Assembly: GCF_051465645.1 (NCBI RefSeq)
Contig: NZ_CP195790.1
Coordinates: 5,428,587 to 5,492,586 of the forward strand
DNA from: Planctomicrobium sp051465645
GTDB lineage: Bacteria; Planctomycetota; Planctomycetia; Planctomycetales; Planctomycetaceae
Length of the DNA: 64,000 nt
Reading direction: 5' to 3'
This document shows, in pieces, positions 54,212-63,166 of this stretch. A program made the translations under genes and the position numbers. The notes under the pieces were generated by a model. It was not told the DNA's origin. It saw only the letters and a program-made list of their open reading frames with translations, and did no database searches. Position 1 is the first letter of the stretch; each line of letters begins with the position of its first letter.

Positions 54212-54237
54212 GCAATCAGAGAAGTGATCCTATAAAT

Positions 54238-54273
54238 AAAGAAGCCCTGGCGGGATCTGCCAGGGTTTCTTTG
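54238..54273. terminator. bidirectional rho-independent terminator
   Basis: AAAGAAGCCCTGGC (54238-54251) pairs with GCCAGGGTTTCTTT (54259-54272), with one G-T pair, between the convergent lpxA (+) and DUF6754 (-) genes. Confidence 0.88.
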
Positions 54274-54294
54274 TTTGGCAACCGGTGATTCGGG

Positions 54295-55557
54295 CTATGT
54301 GCCGCTGAGAATCTGGTTCCGGAGGTAATCGCTCATCGACGTCAACATCGGATTGCCGGTTAAGTGAGCGGCGGTGGCGAGGCCGACTCCGACGACGATG
54401 ATTGCCACGACAATGATCTTGGCGAAGTCCTGCCCTTTAAGGCTGCCGAGCTGATTTGGATCGTTCGAAAGGTAGGCGCTTGCTGCGAAGAACTCTTCTC
54501 CGATCAGTGTGTAATCACATGCGGCAACAAAGAAGGGGAGCTGTGCCGGCTGAGCTGTTCCTGCAATCTGAATGGCACCGATTGAGTTTCCAGTCTCGGC
54601 CAGAATGAGTGACTCAGCATAGAAGGAGCCAAGGTAGAAGCACGCAGCAGGCTTCTCGCGAACCATTTTTCCTGTGATGTGAGAGACGTAGGCAAACTGG
54701 TCATCAGTCACATAGTAAATCGTGTCTTCCTGATAAGCTTCCGGGCGACCCGCCGCAAGAAACGCATTGGAAACAGTCTCTCTCGCAGCAGTCATTACGA
54801 GTGCTTTTGAAGTCGGTGTGTCGAGGTGGCAATCAAACTCAGCGGCACGTTCGGCGACGCGGCCCAGCAGCGTCAATCCTGCAATCGTCTGCATCTCATT
54901 CATGTCCTGGACACCAGGAACGAAGAGGCAGGCGCGTCCCATTTCAGTGGCTCTCCCGACCGCTTCTTCGATGGCATCCAGACCGGCGATCTTTCGAATC
55001 TTCAACTTCATACCGGATTTAGCGAGCGCGATAAACAACATGATGCCGCCGCAGATCACGAGCGTCATGATCAATAACCAGTAGCGGCTTCCGTCGAAGA
55101 GTTGACGCGTTGGTACCGTGGGATCCGCTTCAGCAGTTCGGAGCGATGTCGATGATTCTCCGTCGGCATTCATCGCTTTGACACGAAACCAGTACGGAAC
55201 GTTTCGATGCAGATCACTGACTGTGACCTGAAGTTTGCCAGCGGCAATGTCTTGAGGGGAAGGAACAACCCTATCGACTTCATGATAGAGCCCGCGATAC
55301 TCGCCACTCTGCTCAATGACATACTCAGTCTCTTGTTCACCACCGGGAGGATTTGCTGGTGACGTAGCACTCACAGGGAGACCGATGGTCAACTGGATTC
55401 GTGTCCCGTTGTCATGCGGAACATCTGCCGCCGTGAGGCTTCTCGGGGGAGCTGGTGGCGCAGCAACAAGAATCCGACTGCTGCAACAGAATACGAACGC
55501 GATCAGAAGCAGGGGCGTTCTCTTGATGATTCGTCGGTGATGGCGGTGTGTGTTCAT
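54295..55557 (-). CDS. membrane protein with fibronectin-III-like domain and DUF6754
   Basis: The 420-residue protein has a signal/anchor (about 14-32) and an exported fibronectin-III-like domain (about 38-148, with YWFRVKAMNADGESS). A membrane helix (about 158-180) is followed by a cytoplasmic DUF6754-type domain (about 185-372, with GVQDMNEMQTIAGLTLLGRVAERAAEFD split by short variable parts) and a C-terminal helix (about 380-400). I know no experimentally defined function for DUF6754. Its start overlaps the stop codon of the upstream 375-residue protein gene by four bases (ATGA), so the two are translationally coupled and likely form one complex. Confidence 0.82.
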   Translation of the reverse strand: MNTHRHHRRIIKRTPLLLIAFVFCCSSRILVAAPPAPPRSLTAADVPHDNGTRIQLTIGLPVSATSPANPPGGEQETEYVIEQSGEYRGLYHEVDRVVPSPQDIAAGKLQVTVSDLHRNVPYWFRVKAMNADGESSTSLRTAEADPTVPTRQLFDGSRYWLLIMTLVICGGIMLFIALAKSGMKLKIRKIAGLDAIEEAVGRATEMGRACLFVPGVQDMNEMQTIAGLTLLGRVAERAAEFDCHLDTPTSKALVMTAARETVSNAFLAAGRPEAYQEDTIYYVTDDQFAYVSHITGKMVREKPAACFYLGSFYAESLILAETGNSIGAIQIAGTAQPAQLPFFVAACDYTLIGEEFFAASAYLSNDPNQLGSLKGQDFAKIIVVAIIVVGVGLATAAHLTGNPMLTSMSDYLRNQILSGT

Positions 55558-56681
55558 TCAACCACGATCTCCACATTGGCACGCGGGACAGTCACCGTTT
55601 TTCCGGACAGGCATTTGACCTCCAGCACTCTGGCTTTCGATCCCGAGTCAAGTCGTTGCGGTCCGATCGGGAGCTGGGTGACGGTCCCCAGTTCTCCAAA
55701 ATAAGGATCACGAATCAGCCTGACTGTCGCACCAACACTCAGTTCTGCTTCCGCGACACGTTCGGCGAAATCGATCTGGCTGTTTGCTGGAAGATTCACC
55801 AAAGGAACGACGATTTCAGGGCGAAGAACCCCAGCTCGAATCTGAGTTGCGCCGTTGATCGAAGCATTCTGACCAGCGAGAGACTGCAGCAATGAGAACG
55901 TATGCTGCGCCATCGCGATATCGCCAAAGCCTTCGGTGATAATGAGGGTCAGGCCGATCTGTTCAGATCCGGTAATGGCAACACCGATGTCGTAACCGAG
56001 TATTGCTTTGAGATCTTGATCGTCGATGCCGCCAGAGATGATGCCAACGACTCCCAGGTCGCGAGCTTTAATGACAGCATCGCCATGAATTCGGCGCCCG
56101 GAAACAATGATGCACCCTGCGTGTTCCGGTTTAATCCGTTCCGGGACGAGGTCTTCATCAGGGGACGCGACCACGATCTTGAGTGGCCCATGCTGTTCGC
56201 CGCCGATCCCGAAGATCCCCTGAATAAAGGCGGCTGTTGTTTCGACAACGACTCCTTCTGGCGGAAGGACTTCGATCACTTTTCCGTCAACAAAGGCGTT
56301 GATCTGAACCGGTTGAGGAGTTCCTCTGAGAATGACCTGACCGGTCACATTGGATACCGATTCGACGATGCCGGCGATTTGCGAATGGTACGCTTTTTTG
56401 AAATATCCAAAGAGACCATTCGACTCGGCCAGCAGTTCGCCGGGTTCAACAGTTTCATCGGTCGTCTTTCGCATTGCAGAAGCGACATCGCCGGGGCTGA
56501 TGCCGAGAGCATTCGCAATGTTGACAGGGAAAAGATCGCCAGGCTGGTTGGCTCTTGCAACAATCTGGTTCGCAGTGACTGTGTCGTCGACATGAACAAG
56601 AAGGTCACCCGGAATCGGTAAGACTCGTTGAACGCGGTAGTGCGTTGCGGCCTTAACCTGAAGTCCGGGTGTGTAGCTCAT
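55554..56681 (-). CDS. soluble barrel/lipoyl-like protein with C-terminal KOW-like domain, partner of DUF6754
   Basis: This 375-residue protein is not in a characterised family that I recognise. The N-terminal region has RnfC- or lipoyl-like turns (GDLLVHVDDTV, PGDLFPVN). The middle contains a Rossmann-like segment with IIVSGRRIHGDAVIKARDLG and GVVGIISGGIDDQD. The C-terminal 60 residues resemble a KOW/SH3 module (VGATVRLIRDPYFGELGTV). No transmembrane segment is present. It is coupled to DUF6754 by a 4-base overlap, suggesting a cytoplasmic subunit bound to the membrane partner. ftsY lies upstream on the same strand with a 228-base gap. Confidence 0.75.
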   Translation of the reverse strand: MSYTPGLQVKAATHYRVQRVLPIPGDLLVHVDDTVTANQIVARANQPGDLFPVNIANALGISPGDVASAMRKTTDETVEPGELLAESNGLFGYFKKAYHSQIAGIVESVSNVTGQVILRGTPQPVQINAFVDGKVIEVLPPEGVVVETTAAFIQGIFGIGGEQHGPLKIVVASPDEDLVPERIKPEHAGCIIVSGRRIHGDAVIKARDLGVVGIISGGIDDQDLKAILGYDIGVAITGSEQIGLTLIITEGFGDIAMAQHTFSLLQSLAGQNASINGATQIRAGVLRPEIVVPLVNLPANSQIDFAERVAEAELSVGATVRLIRDPYFGELGTVTQLPIGPQRLDSGSKARVLEVKCLSGKTVTVPRANVEIVVE

Positions 56682-56909
56682 AGGTCACGCTGAGATCATG
56701 TTTCTGAACTCACGGAAGACGCCGTTGTCACTGCGCTGGAATTCATGCCCAGTTGTCGGCGTTCGTTTCAGATGTCTGTTTTAACGCGTCACCACCCCAT
56801 CTGTCATTGTGAATCGGCGATGTTGATTCATTTTGCGCTGATCGTGCGACGTGACGCTTCTCAGCATCAGGGCAGGGGACTGCGATCAGCGGTGTCTGCG
56901 CAACCTGAG

Positions 56910-57857
56910 TTAGTCAATATCCGCGAACAGCGCATCAACAAAGTCGTCTGGTGAAAACACCTGCAGGTCGTCGATCTTCTCTCCGACGCCGATGTACTTC
57001 ACCGGGATTCCCATCTTCTGGCGAATTGCGATGACAACGCCCCCTTTGGCGGTACCGTCGAGTTTCGTCAGGATGATTCCGGTGCATCCAGCAGCTTCAC
57101 TGAACTTGGAGGCCTGACTGAGGCCGTTCTGTCCGGTCGTCGCGTCCAGAATCAACAGGCTTTCGTGTGGAGCTCCTTCCACGCGTTTGTTGATGACGCG
57201 GTGAATCTTCTTCAACTCGTCCATCAGGTTCTGCTGAGTCTGCAGGCGACCGGCAGTATCGATGATGGCGAAATCGAGTTGCTTGTTTGCTGCCTGATCG
57301 CACGCTTCAAAGGCGACGCTTGCCGGGTCACTTTGAGGTGGCTTGGTGACGATGTCGCACCCGATGCGTTTGCTCCACATTGTCAGCTGCTCAACAGCAG
57401 CCGCGCGGAACGTGTCGCCAGCGCCGAGCAGAACTTTGTTGCCAGACTTATGAAGCAGGTTGGCAAGCTTTGCAATAGAAGTTGTTTTTCCGACGCCATT
57501 GACGCCTGAGACAAGGATAATCGTCGGTCCCTGAGCCGCTTTATTCAACGGTCCGATGGGGTCATTGCTCGACCAGGATTGGGGTGTCTCTCCGATCAGA
57601 ATCTCACGGAGTTTTGAACGAACGACGTCCCAGACCTTGGCTGGATCGACGGTTCGTCCGCCATATTCCTTCCGAAGTGCCTCGACGACTTCCCCGGCTG
57701 CGGTGACACCCATGTCGGTGGTGATCAGTCCTCGATAGAACTCCTCAAGCTTCGTTTCATCGAGGATTTCGCCTGATTTGAACAGGTCGCGCACATCTGT
57801 CCGCAAGACGTCCTTGGTCTTCTTCAGTGCGGATTTGAGATTGTCAAAAAGCCCCAT
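56910..57857 (-). CDS. ftsY: signal recognition particle receptor FtsY
   Basis: FtsY docks SRP-ribosome complexes at the membrane. The 315-residue protein has the NG domain with GVNGVGKTTSIAKLA (P-loop), DTAGR, and TKLDGTAKGG. GVGEKIDDLQVFSPDDFVDALF completes the family C-terminus. The acidic A domain of E. coli FtsY is absent; only the amphipathic N-terminal helix MGLFDNLKSALKKTKD remains for membrane binding, as in many short bacterial FtsY. It is encoded between rhaB and the DUF6754 pair; ffh is not in the window. Confidence 0.96.
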   Translation of the reverse strand: MGLFDNLKSALKKTKDVLRTDVRDLFKSGEILDETKLEEFYRGLITTDMGVTAAGEVVEALRKEYGGRTVDPAKVWDVVRSKLREILIGETPQSWSSNDPIGPLNKAAQGPTIILVSGVNGVGKTTSIAKLANLLHKSGNKVLLGAGDTFRAAAVEQLTMWSKRIGCDIVTKPPQSDPASVAFEACDQAANKQLDFAIIDTAGRLQTQQNLMDELKKIHRVINKRVEGAPHESLLILDATTGQNGLSQASKFSEAAGCTGIILTKLDGTAKGGVVIAIRQKMGIPVKYIGVGEKIDDLQVFSPDDFVDALFADID

Positions 57858-57972
57858 GACTTGTGCCGTTCAAATTGTTTCGCAGTGGTCAGATTTGACG
57901 TTCAGACTGCCTTCTTCTGAAACGAAAAAACTGGTGATTGATTCTGATACCTAAATGCACTTCAGGCCGTAA

Positions 57973-59460
57973 CTATTGAGTCGCGAGCGCCTGATACCGA
58001 CGATAAGCATCATTCCATGATGCCGTGTCGCGAGGTTCGAATGTCTGCAACTCGGAAGAGTTCTTTACGACTTGCCGGATCTCGGCCAGCGAGCCGATCT
58101 TGCCTGCGGCTCGAGCCTGAATCAGGACGTTTCCGAGTGCTGTTGCTTCTGTTGGCCCGGCAATGACCGGACGACCACAGGCATTCGCCGTAAACTGGTT
58201 GAGCAGGGCATTTTTGCATCCGCCCCCGACAACGTGAATGACTTCGATCGTTTCGCCGGTCAGTTTTTCGATCCCTTCGAGAACCTCGCGATATTTCAGT
58301 GCAAGGCTCTCCAGAGCACAGCGGACAATTTGTCCTTCCGTCTCTGGGACCTGTTGCCCGTGAGTTTTGCACCACGTTTGAATTACCGTCGCCATGTCAT
58401 CCGGGCTCAGGAAGACGGGGTCATTCGGTTGAACGAAGGATCGGAATGGCTCTGCCTGAGAAGCAAGATGAGTCAATTGGGTGTAATCGAAAGTGTTGCC
58501 GCTCTTGATGAAGGATTGTCGGCACTGCTGGACGAGCCACAATCCCATCACGTTTTTCAGGAGACGATACGTTCCGTCGATTCCCCCTTCATTCGTCACG
58601 TTTTGCTTCAACGCGTCGTCTGAAAGGATCGCCTGCTGTACTTCAACCCCGATCAGGGACCACGTTCCAGAACTGATGTAGGCCCAGTTCGCTGAGCCGG
58701 TTCTATCTGTTGGAACGGCGGCCACTGCTGCGGCGGTGTCGTGTGTCGGAGGAGCGACGACATCGATCCGTCCGAGGCCAGTGGCGTGTGCGAGGTCGGC
58801 GCGAAGTTTGCCGAGATTCGTGCCCGGAGTAACGACTTCCGGCAGCATTTTTGTCGGGATCTCGAACTTCCGTAAAAGATCAAACGCCCAGTTTCGACGA
58901 ATCGGGTCAAAGAACTGAGTGGTCGTTGCGTTTGTGAACTCGACGACTTTGCTGCCGCAGAGGAGCCAGTGGAAGAAGTCCGGAATCAGCAACAGCTTGT
59001 CTGCCATCGCCAGTAATTCCGGGTCCTTCAGCTGCATCGAAAGCATCTGATACAGCGTATTGATGGGCATGAACTGCAGCCCGGTTGCGGCAAAGATCTC
59101 CTTACGCGAAACACGAGTGCAGGCATGTTCCAGAATGCCGTCAGTGCGAGGGTCCCGATAGTTGTACGGCTGACCAAGCATCTGGTCCTTGGCAGACAGA
59201 AGAACGTAATCAACGCCCCAGGTGTCGACTCCAACTGAGATGATCTTGTTCCCGTGTCGCTGGGCTGCTGCGGAGAGTCCGGTCTGGATTTCTTTCCAGA
59301 GTCCGATGAGATCCCAGCGTCGAGTCCCGGCAACGTCCACCGGTCCGTTTGGAAACCGGTGGAGTTCCTCCAGGTGGATTTCATGTCCATCGAACAGGCC
59401 AGCGATGACGCGGCCACTTTCAGCTCCGAGGTCGACTGCCAGATAAACTTGCTCTGCCAT
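57973..59460 (-). CDS. rhaB: rhamnulokinase (FGGY carbohydrate kinase)
   Basis: This 495-residue FGGY kinase begins MAEQVYLAVDLGAESGRVIAG. LGAESGR, in place of the more common GT(S)S motif, is typical of rhamnulokinases. The ATP-binding Gly-rich region is VVGGGCKNALLNQFTANACG, and RRWDLIGLWKEI is also characteristic. It phosphorylates L-rhamnulose in rhamnose catabolism. The start is set by GGAGTG upstream of ATG 59460; the frame is open 23 codons further. No rhaA, rhaD or microcompartment genes are adjacent, although planctomycetes are known to degrade fucose and rhamnose in microcompartments. Confidence 0.9.
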   Translation of the reverse strand: MAEQVYLAVDLGAESGRVIAGLFDGHEIHLEELHRFPNGPVDVAGTRRWDLIGLWKEIQTGLSAAAQRHGNKIISVGVDTWGVDYVLLSAKDQMLGQPYNYRDPRTDGILEHACTRVSRKEIFAATGLQFMPINTLYQMLSMQLKDPELLAMADKLLLIPDFFHWLLCGSKVVEFTNATTTQFFDPIRRNWAFDLLRKFEIPTKMLPEVVTPGTNLGKLRADLAHATGLGRIDVVAPPTHDTAAAVAAVPTDRTGSANWAYISSGTWSLIGVEVQQAILSDDALKQNVTNEGGIDGTYRLLKNVMGLWLVQQCRQSFIKSGNTFDYTQLTHLASQAEPFRSFVQPNDPVFLSPDDMATVIQTWCKTHGQQVPETEGQIVRCALESLALKYREVLEGIEKLTGETIEVIHVVGGGCKNALLNQFTANACGRPVIAGPTEATALGNVLIQARAAGKIGSLAEIRQVVKNSSELQTFEPRDTASWNDAYRRYQALATQ

Positions 59461-59562
59461 AATCACTCCGAATGCAGCCAGTGCCGAGTTCGCGGGATTG
59501 CCAACGTTTGCGAAGTGAGACTGGCTCATTCAGCAGGACATTGGCCCCTTCACAATGATTAT

Positions 59563-60441
59563 TTACTCAATAATCTTGCTGATCGGGAATTCGACGATGC
59601 CGTTTGCGCCGGCGGCTTTCAGGCGAGGCACGATTGAACGCACAACGTGTTCGTCCAGAATCGTGTTCACAGCAACCCATTCCGGATCAGACAGTGATGA
59701 AACAGTGGGGTCCTTCAGGGCTGGCAGAGCGTTGAGGACTTTTTCCAGATCGCCGCGGCGGACGTTCATCATCAAGCCGACTTTTCCTTCGGCTGCAAGG
59801 CAAGACTGCAGCATCAGCGAGATGCTTTCCAGTTTCTCACGCTTCCATTCATCGTCCCATGCTCCGCGATTTGCGATCAGGCGGGTCGTGCTTTCGATGA
59901 CCTGATCGACGATGCGCAGGTGGTTGGCACGCAGGGAAGAGCCAGTTTCGGTCACCTCAACGATGGCGTCAGCCAGTCGAGGCGGCTTGACTTCAGTCGC
60001 ACCCCAGGAGAATTCCACATCGGCGGTGACACCGTGTTTCGCCAGATATGCCTGGGTCAGGCCGACTGCTTCAGTGGCGATTCGCTTGCCTTGAAGGTCT
60101 TGCACTGTCTGCACTGGTGAATCTTCTGGAACGCACAGCACCCAGCGAACAGGGCGACGGCTGGTCTTGGAGAAGACCATTTCGCAGACTTCATGGACAT
60201 TCGCCTGCGTCTCCATTACCCAGTCGTGTCCGGTGATCCCGGCGTCCAGAATGCCGTCTTCGACATATCGAGCCATTTCCTGAGCCCGAATCAGGAGACA
60301 CTCGATCTCTGGATCGTCAATCGATGGGTAGTAAGAACGAGAGTTGAATGTGATGTTGTAGCCAGCCTTCTTGAACAGGCCAGCACAGGCTTCCTGTAAA
60401 CTTCCGGCGGGAATACCGAGCTTCAACACTTCATTCGACAT
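59563..60441 (-). CDS. hisG: ATP phosphoribosyltransferase, long form
   Basis: HisG catalyses the first and feedback-controlled step of histidine synthesis. The 292-residue product is the long form with the C-terminal regulatory ACT-like domain (from about residue 215, GKVGLMMNVRRGDLEKVL). It therefore does not need HisZ. The catalytic domain contains LKLGIPAGSLQEA, DAGITGHDWV, and TEAVGLTQAYLAKHG near the PRPP-binding region. A GGAAG site precedes the ATG. It lies about 110 bases downstream of hisI on the same strand, and the two are probably cotranscribed. Confidence 0.96.
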   Translation of the reverse strand: MSNEVLKLGIPAGSLQEACAGLFKKAGYNITFNSRSYYPSIDDPEIECLLIRAQEMARYVEDGILDAGITGHDWVMETQANVHEVCEMVFSKTSRRPVRWVLCVPEDSPVQTVQDLQGKRIATEAVGLTQAYLAKHGVTADVEFSWGATEVKPPRLADAIVEVTETGSSLRANHLRIVDQVIESTTRLIANRGAWDDEWKREKLESISLMLQSCLAAEGKVGLMMNVRRGDLEKVLNALPALKDPTVSSLSDPEWVAVNTILDEHVVRSIVPRLKAAGANGIVEFPISKIIE

Positions 60442-60550
60442 CGTCGCTTCCTCAATTCGTTCAGCGCAACACGGAAAAGTCCGCTTGCTCTGATTCTGAT
60501 AGTTCTAAAACAAGCCCTGTGAGATTGGTCCGTCTACGTTTCTGCGTTCG

Positions 60551-60934
60551 TTACTTCTTGCCGTAGACAGTTGCCGGGTCAAAGATCCGTTCTCCTTCGA
60601 CCGTTGATTCCTGAGTTGCAGGATCAATCCGGCGGAAGAAACAGCTTTGATACCCTTCATGGCAGGCGGCCCCACCAATCTGATTGACTTTGACGAGCAG
60701 GGTGTCTGCGTCGCAGTCATAATAGATCGATTTCAATTCCTGAACGTTTCCGCTCTCTTCACCTTTTCGCCATAACTTTTGGCGACTTCGGCTGTAATAA
60801 CAGACTCTGCCTGTTTTTAATGTTTCCTCATACGCCTGTTGATTCATGTAAGCCAGCATCAGCACTACGCCGCTGGATTCATCTTGGGCAATGACTGGAA
60901 TCAGGTCGATTTTCTGAAAATTCGGTCCACTCAC
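60551..60934 (-). CDS. hisI: phosphoribosyl-AMP cyclohydrolase
   Basis: HisI opens the adenine ring of PR-AMP in the third step of histidine synthesis. The 127-residue protein carries the metal-binding Asp triad in YYDCDADTLL and zinc-binding Cys in AACHEGYQSCFFR. The signature YYSRSRQKLWRKGEESGN is also complete. HisE is not fused to it. A GTG start is used, with GAGG ten bases upstream. hisG follows; histidine genes are dispersed in this genome since no others are in the window. Confidence 0.95.
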   Translation of the reverse strand: MSGPNFQKIDLIPVIAQDESSGVVLMLAYMNQQAYEETLKTGRVCYYSRSRQKLWRKGEESGNVQELKSIYYDCDADTLLVKVNQIGGAACHEGYQSCFFRRIDPATQESTVEGERIFDPATVYGKK

Positions 60935-61491
60935 GGGACGATATCCTCATCTCAAATTAATTGAAAACAGCTGCGCCTCACCATGTCAGCCATTTACGAT
61001 GTGTGGCGAACTTCATGCGGACTACGAGGGCCACGACGGATTTACAGGTTGCAGGAGATCCGATCGACCCGGCTGAATTCATTGAATTCCCATGAATGTA
61101 GCACGAGAACCGTCGTCTCTCTACCGGATGCCAGCTGGAACACTCCTGATTTGCAGGCAAGGAGGTAGTTTGAGGGCTGCCAGGTGTTTCGGCAATGCCT
61201 CACAGAGCGGTTTTCGTGTTGATTCATCCGATGAAAGCTCGCTGTCAGGTCTTATCGTGCCGATTTCGTCGGTCGTAACCAGTGTCGCTGTCGGGAATGT
61301 TGACGCGCGGAGTGTATTGCCGAGAACTAGAGTGAAAAGCGATTGTGTGGATTCTGGAGTAAGAAGGCCGGTTCGGCTGTCGAGTCCGATTCCGTGGAAG
61401 AGTCCTTTGCAACTGCTGGCACATTTTCTACTATTCAGCCGGTCGTTTCGGGCGAAATTTGAATTCTTGGGTTCTCAGGACGGATTGATTC
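60935..61491. other. divergent intergenic region between hisI and cysC
   Basis: No gene is recognised in these 557 bases; a 136-codon plus-strand frame that overlaps the cysC start lacks domain support. Promoters of both genes must lie here. Confidence 0.4.
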
Positions 61492-62160
61492 ATGGCAGCT
61501 AGCGATGGCGGAAATATCACTTGGCACGAGCACAAGGTCAGCAGCGACGCTCGTAAAAACTTGAACGGACACAAGACCGCCGTGATCTGGTTCACCGGAT
61601 TGAGCGGATCAGGCAAGAGCACAATTGCCAATACCGTTGATCACAAGCTGCACGAGCAGGGCATTCGTACCTACGTTCTCGATGGCGATAACATTCGCTT
61701 CGGGTTGAACAAAGACAAGAAATCCCTCGTTGAAAAGTGTGGATACAGCGAAGACGCTGGTGCTCGCTTCGGTGTCGGCTTCTCAGCTGAAGACCGCATG
61801 GAAAATATCCGTCGTATCGGAGAAGTTGCGAAACTGTTCTCCGATGCAGGGATCATCACCCTGACAGCATTCATTTCTCCATACCGTATGGATCGCGATG
61901 CTGTTCGCGCAATTCTGCAGCCAGGCGAATTCATCGAAGTTCTGGTCGATGCGAACGTTGAAATCTGCGAAACCCGCGATCCAAAGGGCCTCTACAAGAA
62001 GGCTCGCGCTGGCGAAATCAAAGGTTTCACCGGGATCGACGCTCCTTACGAAGCCCCAGAAAAGGCTGAAATCGTTCTCGATTCCAACAGCAAGGGAATC
62101 GACGAGCTCGCAGATCAGGTCGTTGAGTACCTGAAGGCAAACGGCTACCTGTCACGCTAG
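61492..62160 (+). CDS. cysC: adenylylsulfate kinase
   Basis: CysC phosphorylates APS to PAPS in sulfate activation. The 222-residue product has P-loop GLSGSGKST, DGDNIRFGLNKD, and the lid/active region SAEDRMENIRRIGEVAKLF with ISPYRMDRDAVR. It carries a short extra N-terminal segment (about 25 residues) relative to the 200-residue standard. A separate CysN/D or sat gene is not adjacent. In planctomycetes, with many sulfatases, PAPS may supply sulfation of envelope glycans, but that is inference. The gene ends at a strong hairpin terminator. Confidence 0.94.
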   Translation: MAASDGGNITWHEHKVSSDARKNLNGHKTAVIWFTGLSGSGKSTIANTVDHKLHEQGIRTYVLDGDNIRFGLNKDKKSLVEKCGYSEDAGARFGVGFSAEDRMENIRRIGEVAKLFSDAGIITLTAFISPYRMDRDAVRAILQPGEFIEVLVDANVEICETRDPKGLYKKARAGEIKGFTGIDAPYEAPEKAEIVLDSNSKGIDELADQVVEYLKANGYLSR

Positions 62161-62223
62161 TCTGACCGGTTTCTGGCTTAGGCCACAAGCCCCGGCAGCC
62201 TTGTAACTGCTGTTGAAGATGTG

Positions 62224-62255
62224 AAGGCCGCACGGTGAGTCCGTGCGGCCTTTTT
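62224..62255 (+). terminator. rho-independent terminator after cysC
   Basis: AAGGCCGCACGG (62224-62235) pairs perfectly with CCGTGCGGCCTT (62241-62252) around TGAGT, followed by TTT. Confidence 0.92.
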
Positions 62256-62769
62256 GCGTTTGAGAGGGAGATTCGCTGCTCCGTTCCCGAGATGCAGGTG
62301 ATTGGGGGAATTATCCTGCGTCAGCGTGCTGGAACCTGTTGTCCGGAGATCGCTGTGTGAGCCCTGAAGGTGCAATGGGCACTTCGGCGAATCTGGGGGT
62401 GCTTCTTGTGTGTCGAATGTACGGCAAGTTGCAGGTGTGGTGCCGTTCTGTTGCGCCCCGATTGAAAATAATTTTCGATTGAGGCGATTTCGCGTGCGAA
62501 GTTCAGGGAAAACATTGGCGAAACGTTGATTTGCTCATTCGTTGAAGTGGCTGGATGCGTGTTGCCACTGGTGTGTAAATCGCGTTTCACTAGGGAAATT
62601 GCTGGGTTTTCTGCAAAACACAAGAGGCTGTTCCTGCCTTCGTGAAGAGGGCGGCGTGCCCCTGTGTTTGAGGGGGATTTGAGTGAACCGGCAGGGGCTG
62701 AGGTGCGTTCGGCCGCATGATTTCCGCGGAAAATGTGCTCTTTTTGTGTGGTTTGAATGCCTTCAATAA

Positions 62770-62798
62770 TTGACAATGAGTATCCGTCGGAGTCTACT
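62770..62798 (+). promoter_or_regulatory. sigma-70-type promoter candidate for the HU gene
   Basis: A consensus -35 TTGACA (62770-62775) is followed after exactly 17 bases by TCTACT (62793-62798), four of six matches to the -10 consensus. The HU start codon lies about 57 bases further downstream. Confidence 0.5.
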
Positions 62799-62854
62799 TA
62801 CCCAGCAATTCACGGATACATTTCCTCTTGGATGCCATTTTGAAAGGAGCCACA

Positions 62855-63166
62855 ATGGCTGATAAGCCGTTGACAAAGACACAGATTCTGAACGAGCTCT
62901 CCGAGCGAACCGGTGTTTCCAAGAAAGACATCGCAGACGTTCTTGAGAAGCTTGAAGGTCTGATCGAAGAGAGCCTGGGCAAAAAAGGGCCAGGGGCATT
63001 CACACTCCCAGGTCTGCTGAAAGTTGCAATCAAGACTCGTAAGGCTCAGCCTGCACGAACCGGACGTAACCCACAGACCGGCGAAGAGATTCAGATTCCA
63101 GCGAAGAAAGCAAAGAAGGTCGTGAAAGTGACCGCTTTGAAGAAGCTGAAAGAAATGGTTCACTAA
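62855..63166 (+). CDS. HU/IHF-family DNA-binding protein
   Basis: This 103-residue nucleoid protein has the HU helix pair (TKTQILNELSERTGVSKKDI) and the DNA-binding arm with ARTGRNPQTGEEIQIPAKKA. It ends in a Lys-rich segment (KKVVKVTALKKLKEMVH). It bends and compacts DNA as a dimer. ATG 62855 is preceded by AAAGGAG; an in-frame TTG at 62828 is rejected. A TTGACA-type promoter and a downstream hairpin bracket it, so it is monocistronic and probably highly expressed. Confidence 0.95.
   Translation: MADKPLTKTQILNELSERTGVSKKDIADVLEKLEGLIEESLGKKGPGAFTLPGLLKVAIKTRKAQPARTGRNPQTGEEIQIPAKKAKKVVKVTALKKLKEMVH

Larger units (their letters stand above)
62161..62854. other. gap between cysC and HU gene, holding a terminator and promoter
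   Basis: No gene is supported in these 694 bases; a 151-codon minus-strand frame (62321-62776) lacks any domain. It contains the cysC terminator and a likely HU promoter, both listed separately. Confidence 0.45.

Noticed and set aside
61418..61440. TGGCAC as a sigma-54 promoter for cysC
   Set aside because: The required TTGC element five bases downstream is missing.
61092..61502. 136-codon plus-strand frame upstream of cysC
   Set aside because: It overlaps the cysC start in another frame and shows no domain.
62321..62776. 151-codon minus-strand frame between cysC and HU
   Set aside because: No RBS, domain or hydrophobic pattern; it overlaps the HU promoter candidate.
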